A stretch of 64,000 bases of DNA, from positions 3,662,001 to 3,726,000 of the forward strand of contig NZ_CP157874.1 in NCBI RefSeq assembly GCF_040214835.1. The letters run 5' to 3'. Positions 1 to 7,448 of the stretch are shown piece by piece. The position numbers were made by a program, and so were the translations under genes. The DNA comes from Pseudomonas asiatica (lineage in GTDB: Bacteria > Pseudomonadota > Gammaproteobacteria > Pseudomonadales > Pseudomonadaceae). The stretch's first letter is position 1; each line of letters begins with the position of its first letter. The notes below the pieces were generated by a model. It was not told where the DNA came from. It did not search any database and saw only the letters and a program-made list of their open reading frames with translations.

Positions 1-1128
1 CGCCCTCACTCGCCGCTGATCGGTCATACCCTGGGCGAGCTGGAGCTGCGCACCCGGCATGGCGCCAACGTGATCGGTATCGAGCGCCAGCACAAGTTCA
101 CCACGCGGGTGATCGCCGCCGACTCCAGCACCGTGCTGCACCAGGGCGATGTGCTGCTGCTCGACCTGTTCGCCAACCGCGACGACCTGCGCAGCCTGTG
201 CCAGACCATGCAACTGGAGCCACTGCACTTCAAGGCCGCCTACTTCATCGACCAGTCCCAGGAGCTGGGCATGGCCGAGGTATTGCTGCCACCAGGCTCG
301 AAACTGCTCGGCAAGAGCATCCTCGAACTGGCCTTCCGCACTCGCTTCGACCTCAACGTGGTGGGCTTGCGCCGCGAGCAGGTGGCGATCGAAGAACAGC
401 TGGTGGAAGAAAAGCTGCGCCTGGGCGACACCTTGCTGGTAGTCGGCCCGTGGAAGGCCGTGCGCCAGTTGCAAGGCAAGCCCAAGGACTTCCTGGTACT
501 GAGCCTGCCCGCGGAAATCGACCTGGTCGCGCCCGCCCGCACCCGCGCACCACAGGCGCTGCTGAGCCTGGCGGTGATGGTCGGGCTGATGGTCAGCGGC
601 GCGGTACCCAATGTGATTGCCGCGCTGATCGGATGCCTGCTGATGGGCGCAGGCCGCTGCATCGACATGAACAGCGCCTACCGGGCCATCCACTGGCAAA
701 GCCTGGTGCTGATCGTCGGCATGCTGCCCTTTGCCCAGGCACTGCAGAAAACCGGCGGCATCGACATGGCGGTGGGCGGCCTGGTCAGCGTGCTGGGCGG
801 TGCCGGCCCCAGCGCCATCCTCGCCTGCCTGTTCGCGGTCACGGCGGTGATCGGCCTGTTCATCTCCAACACGGCCACTGCAGTACTGATGGCCCCCGTG
901 GCCGTCAGCACCGCCACGCAGCTGGGCATGTCGCCCTACCCGTTTGCCATGACCGTGGCGCTGGCCGCCTCGGCGGCGTTCATGACGCCGGTGTCATCGC
1001 CGGTCAACACGCTGGTACTGGGCCCGGGGCAATACCGCTTCGCCGACTTCGTCAAAGTCGGCGTGCCGTTCACCGTACTGGTGATGCTGGTGACCGTGTT
1101 GATGGTGCCGTGGTTCTTCGGGCTGTGA
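1..1128 (+). CDS. SLC13-type anion transporter with TrkA-C (RCK_C) domains, 5' truncated by window edge
   Basis: The reading frame is open from base 1, so the start lies outside the window. The visible part begins in a soluble segment with two regulatory RCK_C/TrkA-C-like modules, including the stretch LLPPGSKLLGKSILEL. It continues into hydrophobic helices of the divalent-anion:Na+ symporter (SLC13/DASS) fold. The motif SNTATA followed by a late TPVSSPVNTLVLGPG segment matches the paired substrate and sodium clamp loops of this family. It is an inner-membrane permease, probably for sulfate or dicarboxylates, but the substrate cannot be read from the sequence. It ends 155 bp before the preferred start of the next gene. 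Confidence 0.85.
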   Translation, partial: RPHSPLIGHTLGELELRTRHGANVIGIERQHKFTTRVIAADSSTVLHQGDVLLLDLFANRDDLRSLCQTMQLEPLHFKAAYFIDQSQELGMAEVLLPPGSKLLGKSILELAFRTRFDLNVVGLRREQVAIEEQLVEEKLRLGDTLLVVGPWKAVRQLQGKPKDFLVLSLPAEIDLVAPARTRAPQALLSLAVMVGLMVSGAVPNVIAALIGCLLMGAGRCIDMNSAYRAIHWQSLVLIVGMLPFAQALQKTGGIDMAVGGLVSVLGGAGPSAILACLFAVTAVIGLFISNTATAVLMAPVAVSTATQLGMSPYPFAMTVALAASAAFMTPVSSPVNTLVLGPGQYRFADFVKVGVPFTVLVMLVTVLMVPWFFGL

Positions 1129-1282
1129 GGTGACACATCTCGAATGAAGGCAATTTGGCATTATCTCGACCGATCGCGGCAGATTGACATCAAGTCCTCT
1201 GACGAAACACACTTATGCGCAATTGCCCCAGGTGCTTCAAGCCGTTGTCCTGGATTTCGTTTCCGCTTTGCCGGTCGAGCCC

Positions 1283-2692
1283 ATGGTTTTTCCAGCCCAA
1301 TCGCGCTTGTTGCACTACGTCGTTCTACTCGGCCTGACCTTCGCCCTGACGCTGGGCGGCATCCTCGCCCGCCCGATCGAATCCCTGTCGCTGTTCTGGC
1401 CGGTCAACGCGGTATTGGCCGGCGTGCTGCTGCGCTACCCCCGCCAGGCCACGCTGACGGGCTTTGCCCTGGTCTGGCTGGCCATGGTCGGCGCCGACCT
1501 GCTGTGTGGCAGCGCCTGGGTACCGGCCCTGTGGTTCAACCTGTGCAACCTGGGCGTGGTGGTCACCCTCTGGCTACTGCTCTCGCGCTTGCCGCGCCTG
1601 CACCGGCGCATGCGTACCCCCCACGGCGTGCTCAGCGTGTTCGGTGCCTGTGCCGCCGGGGCGATAGTGGCGGCCAGCATGGCGGCGGCAATGGCCGCGC
1701 CGTGGTTCGAACAGTCCTTGCGCGCCACTTGGCTGGCCTGGTTCAGTGAACAGTTCTCGACCAGCGTGCTGGTGCTGCCAGTGCTGCTGACGGCGCCCTC
1801 GGCGCGAGCCCTGGTGCGCGGTGGCGCCCAGGCCATCCGCCTGGCGCCGTTGTTGATGCTGCTGGCCTCGCTGGCGTCCAGCATTGCCTTCGGCGGCCCC
1901 GGGGCCATTGCCTTCCCGATTGCCGCGCTGCTGTGGTGCGCCTGGACTTATTCACCGTTCCTGGTCTCACTGCTGACACTCACCGCCGGCAGCACGCTGA
2001 TCGTGGCGGTGGCGCAGAACCTCATGCATTTCAGCGTGCCGCAGAGCGAGCCCGGGGTAACCACGCTGATGTCGGCGCGCCTGGGCATCGCCATGCTGGT
2101 GCTCGGGCCGCTGGTGGTGGCCTGCGTCAGCCAGGCCAACCGCAGCCTGATGGCCCGCCTGGCGCATCAGGCCACCATCGACCACCTCACCGGCGCACTC
2201 ACCCGCAGCGCCTTCACCCGCCGCGCCAACGCGCTGCTGGAAAGCCGCCAGCAACACGCCCAGGCGCTGCCGCTGACCCTGATGATGCTGGATATCGACC
2301 ACTTCAAGTCGATCAATGATGCCCACGGCCATGCGGTCGGTGACCAGGTGCTGCGCCAGTTCGCCGGCACCCTGCAGGACCAGCTGCACGATGGCGAACT
2401 GTTCGCCCGCCTGGGCGGCGAGGAGTTTGTCGTGATCCTCCCGGGCCTGGCACCAGACCGGGCCAAGTTCACTGCCGAACGCCTGCGCCGCGCCGTGCAG
2501 GACCTGCATGTGGTGCAGGCCGACCAACACCTGCAAATTACCGTGAGTATCGGCCTGGCCGGTTGTGCCGCCGACATGCCGGCCCCCACCCTAGACGAAC
2601 TGCTGGCGCGCGCCGACCAGGCGCTGTACCGGGCCAAGGCCCATGGCCGCAACCGCGTCGAGCAGGCCGAGCCGCAACGCCAGGTGATGTGA
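1283..2692 (+). CDS. MASE1-type membrane diguanylate cyclase (GGDEF)
   Basis: A membrane-anchored enzyme expected to make cyclic di-GMP from two GTP. The N-terminal ~270 residues are a string of hydrophobic helices of the MASE1 sensor type. The C-terminal ~165 residues are a GGDEF domain with the active-site signature GGEEF (RLGGEEFVVILPG) and a preceding DIDHFKSIND metal/GTP loop. The inhibitory RxxD site normally five residues before GGEEF reads HDGE, so product feedback at the I-site is probably absent. I prefer ATG 1283, just before the first helix (469 aa). A longer frame from TTG 1184 exists (502 aa), but that TTGACA also resembles a -35 box and neither start has a strong ribosome site. 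It converges on the next gene with almost no gap. Confidence 0.88.
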   Translation: MVFPAQSRLLHYVVLLGLTFALTLGGILARPIESLSLFWPVNAVLAGVLLRYPRQATLTGFALVWLAMVGADLLCGSAWVPALWFNLCNLGVVVTLWLLLSRLPRLHRRMRTPHGVLSVFGACAAGAIVAASMAAAMAAPWFEQSLRATWLAWFSEQFSTSVLVLPVLLTAPSARALVRGGAQAIRLAPLLMLLASLASSIAFGGPGAIAFPIAALLWCAWTYSPFLVSLLTLTAGSTLIVAVAQNLMHFSVPQSEPGVTTLMSARLGIAMLVLGPLVVACVSQANRSLMARLAHQATIDHLTGALTRSAFTRRANALLESRQQHAQALPLTLMMLDIDHFKSINDAHGHAVGDQVLRQFAGTLQDQLHDGELFARLGGEEFVVILPGLAPDRAKFTAERLRRAVQDLHVVQADQHLQITVSIGLAGCAADMPAPTLDELLARADQALYRAKAHGRNRVEQAEPQRQVM

Positions 2693-2693
2693 A

Positions 2694-3455
2694 CTAGCCG
2701 GCCAGCAAGTCCCACGTCAACTTGGCGATCAGCACGCACAACAGCACCAGGAACAGCCCGCGTACAAAGCCCGCGCCCTTGCGCACCGCCAGCCAGGTAC
2801 CGGTCAGCGCACCGAGGATATTGCACGCCGCCATGGGCAAGGCGATGGCGTACAGCACGTTGCCCGATGGCACGAAGAACACCAGTGCCGCCAGGTTGGT
2901 GGCGATGTTCACCACCTTGGCCGATGCCGAGGCATGCAGGAAGTCCAAAGCGAAGAAGCGGATGAACAGGAAGATCAGGAAGCTGCCGGTGCCCGGCCCG
3001 AACAGGCCATCGTAAAAGCCGATCGCGCCACCGATCAGCACCGCCAGGCACTGCTCCTTGCGGCCGATCCTTGTGGGTTTGTGCAGCGTGCCGAAGTCCT
3101 TCTTGCAGAAGGTGTAGATGGCCATCAGCACGATCAGCACCAGCACCGCCGGGCGCATCACGCTGGGCGGCACCAGCGACACCGTGGCGGCACCGGCGAA
3201 CGACATGACGAAGGCACTGAGCGCGGCCGGCACGATCAACCCCCAGTCCAGCGTCACCCTGCGGATGAACGAACGCGCAGCGAAGGCCGTGCCACACACC
3301 GACGCCAGCTTGTTGCTACCGAGCAATGCCGCCGGTTGCGCGGTGGGCAGCACGTTGAACAAGGCCGGGATCTGGATCAGCCCACCGCCCCCCACGGCGG
3401 CGTCGATCAGCCCTGCGGCGAAGGCGAACACGGAAAGCACAGCAATATCCATCAT
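2694..3455 (-). CDS. TSUP-family (TauE/SafE) sulfite/organosulfur permease
   Basis: A 253-residue integral membrane protein of the TSUP family. It has about eight hydrophobic helices and the glycine-rich motif DAAVGGGGLIQIPAL near the N-terminus, repeated in weaker form as GFYDGLFGPGTGSFL in the second half, as expected for the internally duplicated TauE/SafE fold. Family members export or import small sulfur anions such as sulfite or sulfoacetate; the substrate here is not known. It is divergent from a LysR-type regulator across about 100 bp, the usual arrangement for a regulator and its target permease. Confidence 0.87.
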   Translation of the reverse strand: MMDIAVLSVFAFAAGLIDAAVGGGGLIQIPALFNVLPTAQPAALLGSNKLASVCGTAFAARSFIRRVTLDWGLIVPAALSAFVMSFAGAATVSLVPPSVMRPAVLVLIVLMAIYTFCKKDFGTLHKPTRIGRKEQCLAVLIGGAIGFYDGLFGPGTGSFLIFLFIRFFALDFLHASASAKVVNIATNLAALVFFVPSGNVLYAIALPMAACNILGALTGTWLAVRKGAGFVRGLFLVLLCVLIAKLTWDLLAG

Positions 3456-3552
3456 GACTCGGTTCCAGGCAGTGAAGACGCTGCAAGGCTAATCAAAGTG
3501 CCGCGCTTGTGTTGAAATGCCATATTGCAAAAACTGCAACGAGGAGCAGGCA

Positions 3553-4458
3553 ATGGCATTGGACATGCTGCGGGAAATCCAGGCGTTCGTCAGCGTGGCG
3601 CACAAGCGCAGCTTCGTCGCCGCCGCACGCGCCCTGGGGCGCTCACCCAGCGCGGTCACGCGCGCGGTACAAACCCTGGAGGACAACGCCGGGAGCAAAC
3701 TGCTCAACCGCAACGCCAATGCCGTGACCCTGACCGAAGCCGGCGAGCGCCTGCTGCCACACGCCGAACGCTTGCTGGATGTGCAACGTGATGCCGCCGA
3801 CGAACTGGCCGCGCTCAGCGGTAGTGCACAAGGCTGGATCCGCTTCGCCGTGCCGCAGGTACTGGGTGAACATGTACTGCCCCAGGTGCTGGCCGAGTTT
3901 TCCCGCTGCCACCCCCAGGTAACCCTGGACGTGCAGTACAGCGACGGGGCCCTGGACCCGCTGCAAGGCAAGTTCGACTTCGTGGTGCGCGGTGCCTTTC
4001 CGCAGTCGAGCGAGCTGATCGGCTACCCGCTGTGGGATTACCAGCGCCACCTGTATGCAAGCCCTGAATACCTGGCACTGGCCGGCACGCCACAACAACC
4101 CGAGGACCTCGAAGGCCACGCGCTGATCCTGCACACTGCCCCGCGCATACTCAAGGCCTGGCACTTCTGCCGCGACGGCCAGATCACCAGCCTGCGCCCC
4201 AGGCCCAGGCTGCGCCTGGACTCAGGTGACGCGGTGTACCACAGCACCCTGGCCGGTGCCGGTATCGCCCGCCTGGCCGCCTGGGTCGGCGAAGCGCAGG
4301 TCAAGGCCGGGCGGCTGGTGCGGGTATGCCCGCAGTACCGCCTGACCTCCAGCAACGGCCAGGACCCGCAGATGCATGCCGTGTACCCCGCCGGCGAGCT
4401 GCCGGCGCGGGTACGCGACCTGCTGGCTGCCCTGCGCCGCGCCGGCCTGGCCTACTGA
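3553..4458 (+). CDS. LysR-family transcriptional regulator
   Basis: An N-terminal winged helix-turn-helix (residues ~5-65, with FVAAARALGRSPSAVTRAVQTLE) is followed by a type 2 periplasmic-binding-protein effector domain, total 301 aa. This is the CrgA-like branch of LysR proteins. ATG 3553 is chosen because GAGGAG lies at 3541-3546; an in-frame ATG at 3517 would add a cysteine-rich leader and lacks such a site. It probably senses a small ligand and controls the divergent TSUP permease gene through the shared 3456-3552 gap; that target is inferred from arrangement only. Confidence 0.9.
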   Translation: MALDMLREIQAFVSVAHKRSFVAAARALGRSPSAVTRAVQTLEDNAGSKLLNRNANAVTLTEAGERLLPHAERLLDVQRDAADELAALSGSAQGWIRFAVPQVLGEHVLPQVLAEFSRCHPQVTLDVQYSDGALDPLQGKFDFVVRGAFPQSSELIGYPLWDYQRHLYASPEYLALAGTPQQPEDLEGHALILHTAPRILKAWHFCRDGQITSLRPRPRLRLDSGDAVYHSTLAGAGIARLAAWVGEAQVKAGRLVRVCPQYRLTSSNGQDPQMHAVYPAGELPARVRDLLAALRRAGLAY

Positions 4459-4685
4459 AACAACGCCCTGAAATGGCTGTTCAAATTCTGCTCAATTTAA
4501 CAGAGCCCGCCGCAGGCCTGGCTTGCAGCACTTTATCCACAGACCTACCCACGTTTTTTGTGGACAGTTTTCCCAGTGCAAAGAACGACTTATCGTACAA
4601 ATCGGTAGGGTGAATCGGCCAACAATGAAGAGGAATGGGCCCGCCCGAAGGAAAGGCAGGCCGCGAGGGATATAGGTGGTTAACG
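4459..4685. other. Intergenic region with a consensus DnaA box
   Basis: No convincing gene. A perfect DnaA-box consensus TTATCCACA lies at 4533-4541, with a weak inverted partner about 20 bp further on (TGTGGACAG). The rest holds no obvious hairpin terminator. A single box away from oriC is usually without known function. Confidence 0.4.
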
Positions 4686-4769
4686 TCAGCTTGGCGGAAT
4701 GGTGCCAAGAATACCGATCAGAATGGTCAGCAGCAGAAAACCACCCAGGAATAGCGCGAGCTTGCCCAT
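4686..4769 (-). CDS. Small single-pass membrane protein (27 aa)
   Basis: A 27-codon ORF encoding MGKLALFLGG followed by a run of about 15 hydrophobic residues and a short GTIPPS tail: a lysine-anchored single transmembrane helix. On the reverse strand AGAGGT precedes the ATG at suitable spacing. The longer frame upstream (to 4949) runs through REP sequence and is not believable. Such micro-proteins are common in pseudomonads but this one has no function I recognise. It sits alone between the LysR gene and a REP pair. Confidence 0.5.
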   Translation of the reverse strand: MGKLALFLGGFLLLTILIGILGTIPPS

Positions 4770-4883
4770 TGGAACCTCTACAAGTGTGATGCGGGAATGG
4801 GCATATTGTCGGGCTTGGGCTGATACCGTTACAGATTCAGGTTTATGGAAAAAAAGCGGATCAGATGTGAGGCACCGGTCTTT

Positions 4884-5001
4884 TGTGGGAGCGGCCTTGC
4901 GTCGCGAAAGGGCCGCGCAGCGGACCCAGGGGTTCGATGCATCCCGCAAAATTGCCGGGGCCGCTTTGCGGCCCTTTCGCGACGCAAGGCCGCTCCCACA
5001 A
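4884..5001. repeat. Paired inverted REP elements
   Basis: Two head-to-head copies of a GTGGGAGCGGCCTTGCGTCGCGAA-type palindrome enclose a short spacer, a standard Pseudomonas REP pair (BIME-like) lying between genes. Confidence 0.85.
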
Positions 5002-5030
5002 GAGCTGCGTACTTGGAGAGAACGCGTACA

Positions 5031-5384
5031 TCAGGTCAGCTGCTGAAGCTTCTGCGCAGGCAACCAGCCAAACTCATCGCTGCCATGGCGCCTGCACCAG
5101 ACCCAGCCATTGAGCGGGCGCACCATCTGCACCAACTGCCCCGGATCGGCATCCAGTTCATGCGCCGAGTAGTGGTCCAGCGCCCTGCCCTGGCACACGC
5201 TGAGCCGCTCGATCAATTGGGCCGGCACCCAGCCGGGCTCCTGGCCGGTGCAGGTGCACAGGTACCAGTCCTGCCAACCTGCCTCGCCCTCGTAGCGTGG
5301 GCCAATGTTCAGCAAGGTGCCCTTGGCGAAGCGGATGGGCCGCGGGTACTCACTGCGGTGAGGTTCAATCACAACGTAATGCAT
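5031..5384 (-). CDS. SH3-like domain protein (117 aa), function unknown
   Basis: A small soluble protein, probably made of two variant bacterial SH3 modules. The WYLCT and GWVPAQLIE blocks in the first half are echoed by GWVWCRR and GWLPAQKL in the second; GW(V/L)PAQ is typical of SH3-like folds. No signal peptide or membrane helix is visible, so it should be cytoplasmic. The start is well supported: reverse-strand AAGGAGAG lies 5-6 bases before ATG 5384. Domain identity is by motif; ligand and role are unknown. Confidence 0.75.
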   Translation of the reverse strand: MHYVVIEPHRSEYPRPIRFAKGTLLNIGPRYEGEAGWQDWYLCTCTGQEPGWVPAQLIERLSVCQGRALDHYSAHELDADPGQLVQMVRPLNGWVWCRRHGSDEFGWLPAQKLQQLT

Positions 5385-5592
5385 GGGCCTCTCCTTGGCC
5401 GGGAAAACTCATCGATCGTAGCAGAAGCGGCAAAACCCGCTGCCAGCCGGTGTTTGTATCTTCATGTGTACAAATTGAGACCTGATACACAAGAACGTTT
5501 CCTACCGGCCGAGCGGACACATCCGCGATACAGCCGTCATCTTTACTGGCACCCATCAACCCGCACCGATGGCTTCGCCAAGGAGATGCCCA

Positions 5593-6636
5593 ATGTCTGC
5601 CCGCCACTCGACCACCGCCCTGCCACGCCGCTTCAGCCGTACGCTGCTCGCCTGTGCCCTGCTGCCACTTGGCCTGCTGGCGGCGAACATGGCCACGGCT
5701 GCACCACAGCAGCCCCAGCCAGCCGCCGCAGCGGCGGATGACTTCGGCCCGCTGAAACACGTCAACGCTGGCGTGCTCGATGTGGCTTACGTAGAGCAAG
5801 GCCCGGCCGATGGCCCGGTGGTGATCCTGCTGCATGGCTGGCCGTATGACATTCACAGCTTCGAGCAAGTTGCACCCGCCCTGGCGGCAAAAGGCTACCG
5901 GGTGTTGGTGCCCTACGTACGTGGTTACGGGCAGACCCGCTTCCTGTCTGCGGCAACCCCACGCAATGCCCAGCCCTCGGCACTGGCCAGCGACGTGATC
6001 GCCTTCATGGATGCGCTGCATATCCAGCGTGCCGTGCTCGCCGGCTTCGACTGGGGCGCACGCACCGCCGACATCGTCTCGGCGCTGTGGCCAGAGCGGG
6101 TAAAGGCACTGGTATCGGTCAGCGGCTACCTGATCAGCAGCCAGGAAGCCGCCAAGGCCCCCCTGCCCCCCAGTGCCGAGTTGCAGTGGTGGTACCAGTA
6201 CTACTTCGCCACCGCGCGCGGCCAGGCCGGCTATGAAAAGAACCGCCATGCCTTCGCCAAGCTGATCTGGCAAACCGCCTCGCCCAAGTGGGCCTTCGAC
6301 GACGCCACCTTCGAGCGCAGCGCCAAGGCCCTGGACAACCCCGACCAGGTGGCGATCACCGTGCACAACTACCGCTGGCGGCTGGGGCTGGCCCAGGGCG
6401 AAACGCGCTACGACCCGCTCGAGGTCAAACTGGCCAGCTTCCCCAGCATCGGCGTACCGACCATCACCCTGGAAGGCGACGCCAACGGCGCCCCGCACCC
6501 GCCAGCCGAAGCCTATGCGCAGCGCTTTACCGGCAAGTACGAGTACCGACTGATCAGCGGCGGCATCGGCCACAACCTGCCGCAGGAAGCGCCGCAGGCG
6601 TTCACCCAGGCGGTGGTGGATGCGGACCACCTGTAG
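5593..6636 (+). CDS. Exported alpha/beta hydrolase, epoxide hydrolase-like
   Basis: A 347-aa hydrolase with an N-terminal signal peptide: basic PRRFSR, hydrophobic core, cleavage near MATAA. The alpha/beta fold is shown by HGWPYD (oxyanion-hole loop) and GFDWGAR, where aspartate replaces the usual nucleophilic serine. An Asp nucleophile is the mark of epoxide hydrolases and haloalkane dehalogenases. SGGIGHNLPQE near the end supplies the catalytic histidine. The substrate is unknown and location is probably periplasmic. ATG 5593 is chosen because AAGGAG lies about nine bases upstream; an in-frame ATG at 5569 has no such site. Confidence 0.85.
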   Translation: MSARHSTTALPRRFSRTLLACALLPLGLLAANMATAAPQQPQPAAAAADDFGPLKHVNAGVLDVAYVEQGPADGPVVILLHGWPYDIHSFEQVAPALAAKGYRVLVPYVRGYGQTRFLSAATPRNAQPSALASDVIAFMDALHIQRAVLAGFDWGARTADIVSALWPERVKALVSVSGYLISSQEAAKAPLPPSAELQWWYQYYFATARGQAGYEKNRHAFAKLIWQTASPKWAFDDATFERSAKALDNPDQVAITVHNYRWRLGLAQGETRYDPLEVKLASFPSIGVPTITLEGDANGAPHPPAEAYAQRFTGKYEYRLISGGIGHNLPQEAPQAFTQAVVDADHL

Positions 6637-6930
6637 CTTGCGGGGCGGCAATTGCTACATAAGGTTTCGAAAGGAATGGCAGGCCCTGGTTTGAGCCGCG
6701 TCGAGGGCCTGCATTGTCGAAAACCGGTTGTCCCCAGCTACCGCGCGGTGTTGAGGCGAATTTGAAAGACACGATTTGAAATGCGGCTTGTAGGATCTTT
6801 TACCTCGCAGTGTAGGAAGAATCGAAGTAGTGAGATTTGCCTGTATGAAACATCAGTTTCTCCAGCAAATTCGAGCTGCTACGGTCCAGTTTTCCTACAA
6901 CGGCACGGAAGCCTACAGCGTGAGAAAAGC
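6637..6930. other. Intergenic gap without a supported feature
   Basis: About 290 bp between the hydrolase gene and a small ORF. I see no RNA gene, strong hairpin or convincing reading frame here. Confidence 0.5.
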
Positions 6931-7116
6931 ATGGATCCGTTCAATACCTCGGCCCTGAAGCTGCAGAAGAATTTGCTTAACCTGCGCCTTGAGCGTGATC
7001 GCCTGAGAAGGGAGGGCAAGGACAAGGAAGCGGACGAACTCGCGGCACCGATCGCGCGGATGGAGGCAGCTATCCAAAAGCTGCCGGATGGCATGAAGCC
7101 GGTGACCCTGCAGTAA
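6931..7116 (+). CDS. Small charged helical protein (61 aa), unknown
   Basis: A short ORF beginning MDPFNTSALKLQ and made almost wholly of charged heptad-like helix (LRLERDRLRREGKDKEADEL). It looks like a small coiled-coil or helical hairpin protein without membrane segments. The in-frame extension upstream to 6781 has poor composition, so ATG 6931 is preferred; GAGAAAAGC upstream is a weak ribosome site. It stands alone between the hydrolase and the adhesin. No function is proposed. Confidence 0.55.
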   Translation: MDPFNTSALKLQKNLLNLRLERDRLRREGKDKEADELAAPIARMEAAIQKLPDGMKPVTLQ

Positions 7117-7177
7117 AACCTGTGGGAGATGTCTAGCGAGACCCGGACTTTGCGCCAAGCCATGAGAGGTGTGTTGC

Positions 7178-7286
7178 CTGTGCTGGCCCTTTCGCGGGCA
7201 CGCCCGCTCCCACAGGATCTTCACAGTAATCAAGACTTGCACAGTACCTGTGGGAGCGGGCGTGCCCGCGAATGGGCCAGCACAGG
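7178..7286. repeat. Paired inverted REP elements
   Basis: Two convergent GTGGGAGCGGGCGTGCCCGCGAA-type palindromes separated by about 40 bp form a long near-perfect inverted repeat downstream of the adhesin gene. Confidence 0.85.
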
Positions 7287-7412
7287 CAGTCGAGAAACTT
7301 GAGGGGATTCAACAATAACCACAGAAGACACCTGACTCACCATCGGCAAGCCCACTCTGACGGCCTACAGCCTGAGCGTCACGCCCTTCATCGAAACAGG
7401 CCGCCGGGGGAA

Positions 7413-7442
7413 CCCCGCAGCGGCCTGGCGGCCGCCGCGGGG
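7413..7442 (-). terminator. GC-rich hairpin downstream of the adhesin gene
   Basis: CCCCGC and GCGGGG arms with an inner GGCC/GGCC stem lie just after the adhesin stop codon on the reverse strand. There is no strong T run, so it may act as a rho-independent-like stop or an mRNA 3' stabiliser. Confidence 0.45.
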
Positions 7443-7448
7443 CGTGGC

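Noticed and set aside
1184..1282. TTG 1184 as start of the diguanylate cyclase
   Set aside because: No ribosome site, and TTGACA there resembles a -35 promoter element; the MASE1 helices begin just after ATG 1283. Not fully excluded.
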